Shown here in pieces: positions 1 through 6,357 of a stretch of DNA of 9,966 nt. The stretch lies in the NCBI GenBank assembly GCA_017645985.1, contig JAGCNK010000180.1, positions 1 to 9,966 of the forward strand, given 5' to 3'. Under the pieces are notes generated by a model. The model did not search any database. It was not told where the DNA came from and saw only the letters and a program-made list of their open reading frames with translations. The translations under genes were made by a program, and so were the position numbers. Source of the stretch: Bacteroidales bacterium. Lineage in GTDB: Bacteria; Bacteroidota; Bacteroidia; Bacteroidales; UBA3824. How positions within the stretch are numbered: position 1 is the first letter of the stretch; every line of letters starts with the position of its first letter.

Positions 1-23
1 CTCACTCACTCACTCACTCACTC
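1..23. repeat. CTCA tetranucleotide microsatellite, cut by window edge
   Basis: Five full copies of CTCA plus a partial CTC run from the first base, so the true length is unknown. On the minus strand the tract puts TGA in all three frames and cannot be coding there. On the plus strand two frames stay open through it (to stops at 94-96 and 108-110), and the third stops at 32-34. Neither open frame gives a recognisable protein. Tracts of this kind can change length by slipped-strand mispairing; whether this one lies in a gene or in spacer cannot be seen. Confidence 0.9.
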
Positions 24-44
24 TTATATCTTAGTAACCATATT

Positions 45-58
45 CGCGCCCCAGCGCG
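45..58. other. Short GC hairpin in leader region
   Basis: CGCGC (45-49) and GCGCG (54-58) are perfectly complementary around a 4-nt loop, CCCA. The next hairpin begins 6 nt further on. There is no T-run, so it does not look like an intrinsic terminator. Its function is unknown. Confidence 0.5.
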
Positions 59-64
59 TACGAA

Positions 65-109
65 TACGAGGGCTTCCCCCGCCGGATTACGGCTGAGTAA
101 GCCCTCGTA
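65..109. other. Nested hairpin, possible structured RNA or protein site
   Basis: TACGAGGGCTT (65-75) pairs perfectly over 11 bp with AAGCCCTCGTA (99-109). Inside, GCCG (81-84) pairs with CGGC (90-93) around the loop GATTA, leaving a symmetric 5/5 internal loop (76-80 and 94-98). No T-run follows on either strand, which argues against a plain intrinsic terminator. It could be a structured leader of the downstream operon, the end of an upstream transcript, or part of a repeat element. I do not recognise a known riboswitch or RNA family. Confidence 0.6.
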
Positions 110-150
110 GTAAATCACAATGAAAATTATGATTCTTATTAATTAATGCC

Positions 151-167
151 GTCTCATTGTTTGAGAC
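151..167. other. 6-bp hairpin in the leader of the first operon
   Basis: GTCTCA (151-156) and TGAGAC (162-167) form a perfect stem with the 5-nt loop TTGTT. It overlaps the possible -33 element at 160-163, so it may be a regulator site rather than an RNA hairpin. No role is established. Confidence 0.4.
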
Positions 168-190
168 CGAGCTTTAAAATCTTATTTTAT
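160..190 (+). promoter_or_regulatory. Possible Bacteroidota promoter for the four-gene unit
   Basis: TTTG at 160-163 matches the -33 element. After a 19-nt spacer comes TATTTTAT at 183-190, which matches six of eight positions of TAnnTTTG and lacks the final TG. The position fits the ATG at 219, leaving a short AT-rich leader. The -7 match is imperfect and the whole region is AT-rich, so this is tentative. Confidence 0.3.
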
Positions 191-218
191 AAACAGTTAA
201 TTTTTTATTTTATACACA

Positions 219-620
219 ATGGCACAAATTACTATTCCAATTAATTATGTAGACAGAAATGATACATTAACGTTCTGTATTTACACTATGAGTCAGGCTC
301 CATGTACTGTTAGTCTCCGAACAGATGATAACCAGTCTATTTTCTCTGTTGAAAAAACGAATGAATTTTCTAATTTTCAAGATATAACTGGTCAGAGAGT
401 ATACTTCTTAGGGAACCTTAAAGCAACATGGAATACCATTTTTCTCAATGTAGTAAACGCTTTATCCACACCAATTCAAGCCCAAACAACCGTGTCTGGC
501 ATACTTAGAAATGATGGAACCACAGCAGGATATGTTACCAATGTTTGTTTGGAAGATCAAACAGACGGCGATTTTCAAGATATTTTTATTACCATAGGAG
601 CATTTCATAAATCTAATTAA
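219..620 (+). CDS. Putative LecB/PA-IIL-like beta-sandwich lectin, divergent
   Basis: This 133-aa protein has no signal peptide or membrane segment and its sequence looks beta-rich throughout. Its layout resembles the fucose/mannose-binding lectin LecB (PA-IIL): an opening strand ITIPIN like FTLPAN, and near the end EDQTDGDFQD (residues 112-121), which lines up with the LecB calcium loop EDGTDNDYND and is followed by a hydrophobic strand (IFITI) like AVVVI. In LecB that loop supplies ligands to two calcium ions that hold the sugar. Here E112, D116, D118 and D121 are kept, but the Asn before the last Asp is Gln120, and the early Asn ligand of LecB appears to be Met24. It also has 13 residues after the loop, more than LecB. 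The likeness is recalled from memory, not searched. It could be a lectin with a changed metal site, or an unrelated beta-sandwich. It starts the four-gene unit and is AT-rich. Confidence 0.5.
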   Translation: MAQITIPINYVDRNDTLTFCIYTMSQAPCTVSLRTDDNQSIFSVEKTNEFSNFQDITGQRVYFLGNLKATWNTIFLNVVNALSTPIQAQTTVSGILRNDGTTAGYVTNVCLEDQTDGDFQDIFITIGAFHKSN

Positions 621-622
621 TC

Positions 623-1810
623 ATGAACAAAAATTTTCATTATCACGCAATAAAAACAATTGCACGTGAAACAGGATTTCGTGAGGATGATGCGGAACTT
701 ATAGCATGTTGTTCTCAATTGGTTGATGATTTTACAGATTTTAAACCATTTTTTGCGAAAAATGTGCCTGATTACGCTAAACATCTAACTATACCTGTCA
801 CATTTGGTTCATACGTGGTTGACCTGTTTATACCTGTATCAACAGGTTTTTCTTTGTTAACAACGCCATCTGAAAAGGTACAGAAATTGTCCATAATACC
901 ATTTCATTTTATTCCTGAGAAACACAAACTTAACGAACATGTTGATTCTCGTGCGGAGTGGAGAACTGTTCCTGCACGTATGGATAGACAATCACTGATA
1001 CAAACAAAAATGTTAGAGATATTGTCGAATTCAAATATGGAATATCAAGACAAACTTGTTTCATTAGGTCTGCTTCTGCATACGTTTGCTGATACATATG
1101 CTCATCAAATGTTTTCAGGCTATCATGGTTGGGAAAACTACTGTCAACTTAGTGGCGTGTATAATGTTTTGGATTCTAATTCAAATCATGATTTAAGCAA
1201 TTCAGTTATTAATTATATTGGACAGCGTTTGTTGGCAGTTGGACACGCTAATGTTGCACATGTCCCCGATGATACAGAACAACGTTTTACATTTCGTTTG
1301 AAAACATCTGAAAATAGTGATTATGATATTTTTTATGGAAGAAGTAATCCAATTGAATTTACCAAATGTGCAAGAGAGATCAATGGCATTATGGAAAAAT
1401 TTCTATTAATCAATGGGCGTAAGGACGATATTAAATATTTTACAAAATCTCGTTGGGAATCATTTACCGTTAATTTATGCAGAGCAATGTTACAGCAGTC
1501 AGAGGATTTACTTAATCAACATTGGCATAGTATTTTTGGCTATGATTATCATTATAGTAGAGACAATGTTTTTGGTGTGTCGCAACAACATGATGATTTG
1601 ACCGAAAATCCTGATTTCTCTTGTAAATACGCTAAATTAAAAGAGCTAATACCCAATACGCCTTTGGCAATAGGGTATAAAATGAACAATAATTACTATC
1701 GTTTCAATGTTCAGGCATATGATTTACGCTCATTTGTGAACGGGGGAAATGTCGTTGATGAAGAAAGAGAAAAAATGGTAGAGATAATCAATAATATTCA
1801 AAAAATATGA
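623..1810 (+). CDS. DUF6765-family protein, possible metal-dependent hydrolase fold
   Basis: This 395-aa protein has no signal peptide. The N-terminus has the pattern I associate with DUF6765: FHYHAIKTIARETGF followed by a helix ending in SQLVDD (about residues 5-36). A helix at 150-166 carries H153, D157 and H161 (HTFADTYAH). The HxxxDxxxH spacing resembles metal-binding helices of zinc-dependent phospholipase C and S1/P1 nuclease folds; other possible ligands are H6, H8 and D35/D36. The family has no firmly established activity that I know of, so phospholipase or nuclease action is only a structural hint. The start lies 2 nt after the preceding stop, and the stop overlaps the next ATG as ATGA, so translational coupling is likely. 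Base use is AT-rich: 20 of 60 bases are G or C at 1021-1080, against 37 of 60 at 5881-5940 in pheS. This suggests a different origin from the housekeeping genes. Confidence 0.6.
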   Translation: MNKNFHYHAIKTIARETGFREDDAELIACCSQLVDDFTDFKPFFAKNVPDYAKHLTIPVTFGSYVVDLFIPVSTGFSLLTTPSEKVQKLSIIPFHFIPEKHKLNEHVDSRAEWRTVPARMDRQSLIQTKMLEILSNSNMEYQDKLVSLGLLLHTFADTYAHQMFSGYHGWENYCQLSGVYNVLDSNSNHDLSNSVINYIGQRLLAVGHANVAHVPDDTEQRFTFRLKTSENSDYDIFYGRSNPIEFTKCAREINGIMEKFLLINGRKDDIKYFTKSRWESFTVNLCRAMLQQSEDLLNQHWHSIFGYDYHYSRDNVFGVSQQHDDLTENPDFSCKYAKLKELIPNTPLAIGYKMNNNYYRFNVQAYDLRSFVNGGNVVDEEREKMVEIINNIQKI

Positions 1811-4311
1811 AAAATATAGCTATTATTTTTGCCGTGTTGATGCTTTTTTCAGCATCCACGGCATCAGCCCAATCTAATACTAACCTATCTACGCTCACTG
1901 ACAACTACACTGCGCAGAACGGCGAGATTCTGTCAGGCACGACAAGCCAAACCATAACCATCGCCGATGGTGCTAGCATTACGCTCAGCGATGTGACCAT
2001 CACCGGCGGTATCGTCTGCAAGGGCACGGCTACAATTACCCTTGTCGGCACGAACAGCGTAAGCGGTGCAGATAAAAAGGCCGGCATACAGATTGGCGGC
2101 AGCGGCACGACGCTCACCATCAACGGCGACGGTTCGCTGACGGCAAACGGAGCTCAATATGCTGCTGGCATCGGTCTGAACGGTGCATGGAACGTAACGG
2201 AAGATGTCATCGGCGGCAACATCGTTATCAACGGCGGCAACATCACTGCCAACGGCGGCGTTGGCGCTGCCGGTATCGGTGCTGGCTTTACCAAAGACAA
2301 GAACAACAGCAGTTCGAGAAAAGCTATCGTTGGAAACATCACCATCAAGGGTGGAACGGTGACGGCTGTGGGCGTGACGGCTGTGGGCGGTCATGGTGCT
2401 GACGGCATAGGCGCAGGGGACAACATCTACAACGCCACTTATCAAATCGGCACTGTGACGATCTACGACGGCATCGAAAAGGTTGACGCATCGGCAATCA
2501 CCGAGAGCGTTACTTATAAGCACTATGAGACTGACGTGACCGCCAACGCAAGCAACTACTTCACTATTACCGAAGACGGAAACCGTAGAATTATTGTTCC
2601 GAAGGACGATACCGACTATACCATCACCATTGCCAATGGCATCGAGCATGGCTCGTTGACGGGTGCTGCTACGGCTAAGTATATGGAGAAGGTGACGATA
2701 ACCGCCACACCAGCTCTCGGATACAGATTCAGCCGCCTTGTTGTAAAGGATGCTCAGAACAACGATGTTGAGTCCACAGCAAACAGTTTCTTCATGCCCA
2801 AGAGCAATGTAACGGTAAGTGCAGTGTTTGAGCAAGGCACTCACGGCACGACGGAATTTACATGGGAGAATGACCCTGGAGACGGTCCTGAAAGCATAGT
2901 CGGAAAAACCATCTACAACGGCGTGACCACTGAGAATCTTCAACAAGGAAGAATTTACCAAATCAGGACTGCTGGTTATAAATATTTGATTATAGATAAC
3001 GATGAGAATGAAGTATCTATTCCGTATTCTGGCGGCACGGGTACATTTGTGATGGTCGGTACTAATTTCGCACTTAGTGATGATGCAACGGCAGGCTTCT
3101 ACGACATCACAATGACCGACGCAGGCAACGACAAGTGGAATGTATCTATTCTGAAAACCGCCGGTCAGATGGATGTCGTGCCCGACCAGACCTACACAGG
3201 CAGCGAAATCAAGCCTGAGCCGCAGGTTATGGCAGGTTCGCTCAACCTTACCAAAGGCACTGACTATGTATATTCCTACACAAATAATACGAATGCTGGC
3301 ACTGCTACGGTAAGAGCCACCTTCAAAGGCACCTATGCATCGCTGGGCTATGTGGAAAAAACATTCACCATCAATCCTCGTGTAACCATATCCGGCGCAC
3401 TCACCCTCACTGAATACGGCAACCGTACCACCGCCGAAATCCAAGGCGATTTTACCAACATCTCCTCAGAAGGCAAATCGTTGGAAATATTAAACCCAAA
3501 AACCGTTAACAAAGTAATCTTCAAACGCTCATTCACCAAAGGAATCCCCGCCACCATAATGCTGCCGTTTAATTTCACGTTAGATGCTTCAATCGGAAGT
3601 TTCTACACCATTGAAAGCGTAGCCAAAAACGACAACGGCGAATGGATAGCCACACCGAAAGTGGTTTCAGGTACATTGCAAGCCAACACACCTTATATGT
3701 TTAAAGCCGCGAAGGATTTAAAAGAATTGTCGTTTACAGATGAAAATGGAATTACACTACAATCCACATCAACAATCGAAATCAACACCAACGGCGATTG
3801 GACTCTCCACGGCGTATATGAAAAAACAATGTTAGACGGCGATGGTGAATTCAATTACGGTTTTGCTGGTGAAAAAACCGCCGACGGAATCAGCTTTGGC
3901 GACTTTATCCGTGCCGGAGAAGGCGTTTGGGCAGACCCGATGCGTTGCTACCTAACATACAAAAAAGGCGAACTAACCAAAGCCGCCACCGTGCTTCCCG
4001 ACCGCATCCGCGTAGTTTTCCCCGACGAGGTGAACAACAATAATGAGATTACCGATATTATTGAAAATACTGAAACAGAGGATGTTGTTACCACTGTGTC
4101 AGAATTTGTATCCGAAAGCGTAGTAAAAGTATGGTCGTTTGGCGGCACGTTATATATTGAGGCACAGCCCGATACCGATTACACCATCGTAGACCTCACC
4201 GGCCGCACCATTAAAACCGGCGTTACACACAGCACCCACGAGGAGTTGAACCTCAATACCAAAGGCTTCGTAATCGTAAAAATTGGAAACAAATCTTTTA
4301 AACTTAAATAA
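1807..4311 (+). CDS. Secreted multidomain surface protein (beta-helix, repeats, sorting-type C-terminus)
   Basis: This 834-aa protein has a signal peptide (MKNIAIIFAVLMLF, cleavage near ASA-Q at about residue 21). Residues about 35-215 form a glycine- and threonine-rich repeat region with recurring AGIG/DGIGAG and NGGNIT motifs, like the right-handed beta-helix carbohydrate-binding domains of Bacteroidales and Clostridia surface proteins. Residues about 268-342 look like an InlB-type bacterial repeat (YTITIANGIEHGSLTG to VTVSAVFE). Residues about 455-523 resemble an Ig-like domain found in surface proteins (QTYTGSEIKP to KTFTINP). Residues about 565-690 include TKGIPATIMLPFNF, a segment common in BspA-like proteins. 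The last 60 residues (LYIEAQPDTDYTIVDLTGRT to FKLK) resemble a type IX secretion or DUF6383 C-terminal domain, predicting export to the cell surface. There is no catalytic motif. An adhesin or glycan-binding role is inference. Its ATG overlaps the preceding stop. Confidence 0.8.
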   Translation: MKNIAIIFAVLMLFSASTASAQSNTNLSTLTDNYTAQNGEILSGTTSQTITIADGASITLSDVTITGGIVCKGTATITLVGTNSVSGADKKAGIQIGGSGTTLTINGDGSLTANGAQYAAGIGLNGAWNVTEDVIGGNIVINGGNITANGGVGAAGIGAGFTKDKNNSSSRKAIVGNITIKGGTVTAVGVTAVGGHGADGIGAGDNIYNATYQIGTVTIYDGIEKVDASAITESVTYKHYETDVTANASNYFTITEDGNRRIIVPKDDTDYTITIANGIEHGSLTGAATAKYMEKVTITATPALGYRFSRLVVKDAQNNDVESTANSFFMPKSNVTVSAVFEQGTHGTTEFTWENDPGDGPESIVGKTIYNGVTTENLQQGRIYQIRTAGYKYLIIDNDENEVSIPYSGGTGTFVMVGTNFALSDDATAGFYDITMTDAGNDKWNVSILKTAGQMDVVPDQTYTGSEIKPEPQVMAGSLNLTKGTDYVYSYTNNTNAGTATVRATFKGTYASLGYVEKTFTINPRVTISGALTLTEYGNRTTAEIQGDFTNISSEGKSLEILNPKTVNKVIFKRSFTKGIPATIMLPFNFTLDASIGSFYTIESVAKNDNGEWIATPKVVSGTLQANTPYMFKAAKDLKELSFTDENGITLQSTSTIEINTNGDWTLHGVYEKTMLDGDGEFNYGFAGEKTADGISFGDFIRAGEGVWADPMRCYLTYKKGELTKAATVLPDRIRVVFPDEVNNNNEITDIIENTETEDVVTTVSEFVSESVVKVWSFGGTLYIEAQPDTDYTIVDLTGRTIKTGVTHSTHEELNLNTKGFVIVKIGNKSFKLK
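2359..2388 (+). repeat. Perfect 15-bp tandem duplication inside the beta-helix region
   Basis: GTGACGGCTGTGGGC occurs twice, back to back, at 2359-2373 and 2374-2388. The unit is five codons, so frame is kept and the pentapeptide VTAVG is doubled. The absence of even synonymous differences suggests a recent duplication. Confidence 0.9.
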
Positions 4312-4312
4312 A

Positions 4313-4450
4313 ATGGAAAACACAACAATAAAACAGCCATACCAAAAACCTGAAATTCAGGTGATAGACATCAAAATGGAATCACCCTTATTGGTTGCCA
4401 GCAACGGCGACGGCAAACCTTCGATGGGCAAAAACATCCCAATAAATTAG
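4313..4450 (+). CDS. Short 45-aa peptide of unknown function
   Basis: An ATG one base after the preceding stop opens a 45-codon frame ending TAG. The product starts MENTTIKQPYQKPEIQVIDI, continues with a short hydrophobic stretch SPLLVAS, and ends in a Gly/Lys/Asn-rich tail. There is no signal peptide. The layout (a basic YQKPEI start, alternating I/V residues, then LLxxS and a Gly-rich polar end) resembles small uncharacterised proteins I have seen in Bacteroidales, but I cannot name a family. The 1-nt spacing and the strong terminator right after it indicate co-transcription with the surface protein. It could be a small accessory to the upstream protein, a modified-peptide precursor, or a remnant. 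No maturation enzyme is encoded in the window. Confidence 0.55.
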   Translation: MENTTIKQPYQKPEIQVIDIKMESPLLVASNGDGKPSMGKNIPIN

Positions 4451-4476
4451 CCGTCTGGAAGACGGTATCTCTGTAT

Positions 4477-4523
4477 CCCCGGACACCAAGCCGCCCCGTG
4501 CGGCGACGGTGTCCGGGGTTTTT
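4477..4523 (+). terminator. Strong intrinsic terminator of the four-gene unit
   Basis: CCCCGGACACC (4477-4487) pairs perfectly with GGTGTCCGGGG (4508-4518), and a run of T follows immediately (4519-4523). The loop holds a second stem, GCCGC (4490-4494) with GCGGC (4500-4504). Just upstream, CCGTC (4451-4455) and GACGG (4461-4465) form a third small hairpin. The unit ends at 4450, so this closes it. Confidence 0.88.
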
Positions 4524-4537
4524 CGTGCGGCGACGGT
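4497..4537. repeat. 14-bp direct repeat across the terminator
   Basis: CGTGCGGCGACGGT occurs at 4497-4510 and again, identical, at 4524-4537. The first copy spans the terminator loop and the start of its descending arm. The second lies past the T-run and is followed by TTCCCGTTTTTT, a second T-rich stretch. It may be a partial duplication of the terminator. Confidence 0.8.
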
Positions 4538-4581
4538 TTCCCGTTTTTTGTGTTATTAGCACGTTTTATTCATTACCTTTT

Positions 4582-4611
4582 TTTGTTTTAAAAAAAATCT
4601 GCTTATATTTG
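4582..4611 (+). promoter_or_regulatory. Bacteroidota promoter for the prolyl isomerase-pheS-tyrS operon
   Basis: TTTG at 4582-4585 serves as the -33 element. TATATTTG at 4604-4611 is an exact TAnnTTTG -7 box, and the spacer is 18 nt. It lies about 30 nt before the first ATG of the operon (4642), downstream of the preceding terminator. Confidence 0.7.
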
Positions 4612-4641
4612 CGCATTATTAACATCTAAATTAGTCTGACT

Positions 4642-5316
4642 ATGAAACTATTAAAAACATTAGTAATAACATTATGTTTGTTGTCTGCAACTGCCGGCAC
4701 TTACGCACAAAAGAATAATAAAACACACGAAACAATGATTCTGATGGAGACATCGGAGGGAACAATGAAAATTAAACTTTACGACGGCACCCCCCTCCAC
4801 CGCGACAATTTTATCAAACTTGCCAAAGAGCATTTTTACGATGGACTTTTGTTCCACCGCGTTATCGAAGGCTTTATGATTCAGGGCGGCGACCCCGAGT
4901 CAAAAGGCGCCGACGCATCAAAACATCTCGGCTCTGGCGGTCCCGGATACACTATCCCCGCCGAACTTCTGCCGCAGTATTTCCACAAGAAAGGTGCTCT
5001 CGCAGCAGCACGCACCGGCGACCAAGGTAATCCACAGCGCCGTTCAAGTGGTTCGCAGTTCTATATCGTTCACGGCAAAACCATCAGTGAAGGTCAGATC
5101 AAACAGTTGGAAAACTACGGATTCGTATTCTCCGACGAGCAGAAAAGAATTTACGAAACCATCGGCGGAACTCCCACTCTCGATGCTCAATACACTGTGT
5201 TTGGCGAGGTTGTGGAAGGTCTTGATGTTGTTGACAAAATTGCAGGAACAGAAACAGGTACTGCCGACCGTCCTAAAAAAGACGTTGTTATTATAAAGGT
5301 GTCGGTAGTGGAATAA
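4642..5316 (+). CDS. Exported cyclophilin-type peptidyl-prolyl cis-trans isomerase
   Basis: This 224-aa protein catalyses cis-trans isomerisation of Xaa-Pro bonds and assists protein folding. A signal peptide covers residues 1-22 (MKLLKTLVITLCLLSATAG, cleavage near TYA-Q), so it should act in the periplasm; no lipobox cysteine follows. Cyclophilin hallmarks are FHRVIEGFMIQGGDP (71-85), with the catalytic-type Arg at 73, and GSQFYIV (137-143). Compared with short bacterial cyclophilins it has an insert at about 146-180 (KTISEGQIKQLENYGF onwards) before YTVFGEVVEGLDVVDKI, an arrangement I associate with Bacteroidota homologues. It is first in an operon with pheS (12-nt gap) and tyrS. The link to tRNA charging is probably transcriptional rather than functional. 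ppiA and ppiB symbols are not assigned because they cannot be told apart here. Confidence 0.93.
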   Translation: MKLLKTLVITLCLLSATAGTYAQKNNKTHETMILMETSEGTMKIKLYDGTPLHRDNFIKLAKEHFYDGLLFHRVIEGFMIQGGDPESKGADASKHLGSGGPGYTIPAELLPQYFHKKGALAAARTGDQGNPQRRSSGSQFYIVHGKTISEGQIKQLENYGFVFSDEQKRIYETIGGTPTLDAQYTVFGEVVEGLDVVDKIAGTETGTADRPKKDVVIIKVSVVE

Positions 5317-5328
5317 TACAGTAAAAAA

Positions 5329-6342
5329 ATGATTGAGAAACTTGCAGACTTCATTGAGGAAGTAAAAAATTTTAAAGTAGAAACCGCTGCCAAGGCCGAA
5401 GAACTCCGTTTGAAGTTTTTGGCTAAGAAAGGCATCTTAAACGAGATTTTTGCCGAGTTCAAAAACGTTCCCTCGGAGCAGAAAAAAGACTTTGGTCAAA
5501 AAATCAACACTCTTAAACAGTTAGTAGAACAAAAAATTCAGGAGGCTAAGGAACGCTCTGAGGAGGATTCGTCTAAGCCTGCCGACCTCGACACATCGCT
5601 GCCCGGTCCTAATATCGCCCTCGGTTCGCACCACCCAATCACAATGGTTAAGAACGAGATTATCGAAATTTTTGGACGCCTTGGATTTACTGTTGCCGAA
5701 GGTCAGGAAATTGAAGACGATTATCACAATTTTACCGCTCTCAACTTTCCTCCCGAGCACCCCGCACGCGATATGCAGGATACATTCTTTATAGAAACCG
5801 ACCCCGACATTCTTCTCCGCACCCACACTTCGGGCGGTCAGGTTAGGGTAATGGAAAAACAGCAGCCGCCTATCCGTGTGCTCGTTCCCGGACGTGTGTT
5901 CCGCAACGAGGCTGTGTCGGCTCGCTCGCACTGCATTTTCCATCAGGTAGAAGGTCTTTATATAGATAAAAACGTTTCGTTTGCCGACCTTAAACAGACG
6001 TTAATGTATTTTGCCAAAGAGTTTTACGGCGAAAAAACCGAGATTCGTCTCCGACCGTCCTATTTCCCCTTTACCGAGCCGAGTGCCGAAATGGACGTTT
6101 CGTGCTCAATATGCGGTGGCAAAGGCTGCGCAATATGCAAAGGCACAGGCTGGCTCGAAATTCTCGGCTGTGGAATGGTTCACCCCAACGTTTTACGCGA
6201 CTGCGGTATCGACCCCGAAGTTTATTCGGGATTTGCATTCGGTATGGGCATAGAGCGTACAGCAATGCTCCGCTACGGCGTTACCGACATCCGTATGTTT
6301 TTTGAAAACGATATGAAATTCCTTTCTCGTTTTAAACATTAG
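5329..6342 (+). CDS. pheS: Phenylalanine-tRNA ligase alpha subunit
   Basis: This is the catalytic subunit of the alpha2-beta2 enzyme that charges tRNA-Phe in the cytoplasm. The 337 aa are close to the usual length. Residues 1-85 form the charged coiled-coil arm that contacts tRNA. Class II motif 2 is at about 188-210 (GRVFRNEAVSARSHCIFHQV), RPSYFPFTEPSAE is at 242-254, and motif 3 (GFAFGMGIER) is at 301-310. Between these last two is an insert with C259, C262, C267 and C270 (CSICGGKGCAIC), a zinc-ribbon-like pattern missing from the E. coli protein but seen in some other bacterial PheS. It starts 12 nt after the prolyl isomerase and is followed at 15 nt by tyrS. The partner gene pheT is not in this window, so it must lie elsewhere. 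Confidence 0.97.
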   Translation: MIEKLADFIEEVKNFKVETAAKAEELRLKFLAKKGILNEIFAEFKNVPSEQKKDFGQKINTLKQLVEQKIQEAKERSEEDSSKPADLDTSLPGPNIALGSHHPITMVKNEIIEIFGRLGFTVAEGQEIEDDYHNFTALNFPPEHPARDMQDTFFIETDPDILLRTHTSGGQVRVMEKQQPPIRVLVPGRVFRNEAVSARSHCIFHQVEGLYIDKNVSFADLKQTLMYFAKEFYGEKTEIRLRPSYFPFTEPSAEMDVSCSICGGKGCAICKGTGWLEILGCGMVHPNVLRDCGIDPEVYSGFAFGMGIERTAMLRYGVTDIRMFFENDMKFLSRFKH

Positions 6343-6357
6343 TCAATTTTTAATAAA

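Noticed and set aside
65..109. Intrinsic terminator
   Set aside because: The stem is strong, but neither strand has a T-run after it; kept only as an unassigned structure.
1..110. Plus-strand frames through the CTCA tract as the end of an upstream gene
   Set aside because: Two frames stay open (stops at 94-96 and 108-110) but give low-complexity, unrecognisable peptides, and the window holds no start. Not enough to call a gene.
219..620. Aegerolysin-type pore-forming partner protein
   Set aside because: The length fits, but I see none of the aromatic-rich aegerolysin pattern, and the acidic loop at 112-121 fits the LecB type better.
1933..3444. Long 503-codon open frame on the minus strand
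   Set aside because: It lies wholly inside the plus-strand surface-protein gene, whose repetitive GC-rich codons leave the opposite strand open. The product is cysteine- and valine-rich with no recognisable domain.
4497..4537. CRISPR-like repeat
   Set aside because: There are only two copies of 14 bp with a 13-bp gap inside a terminator, and no cas genes in the window.
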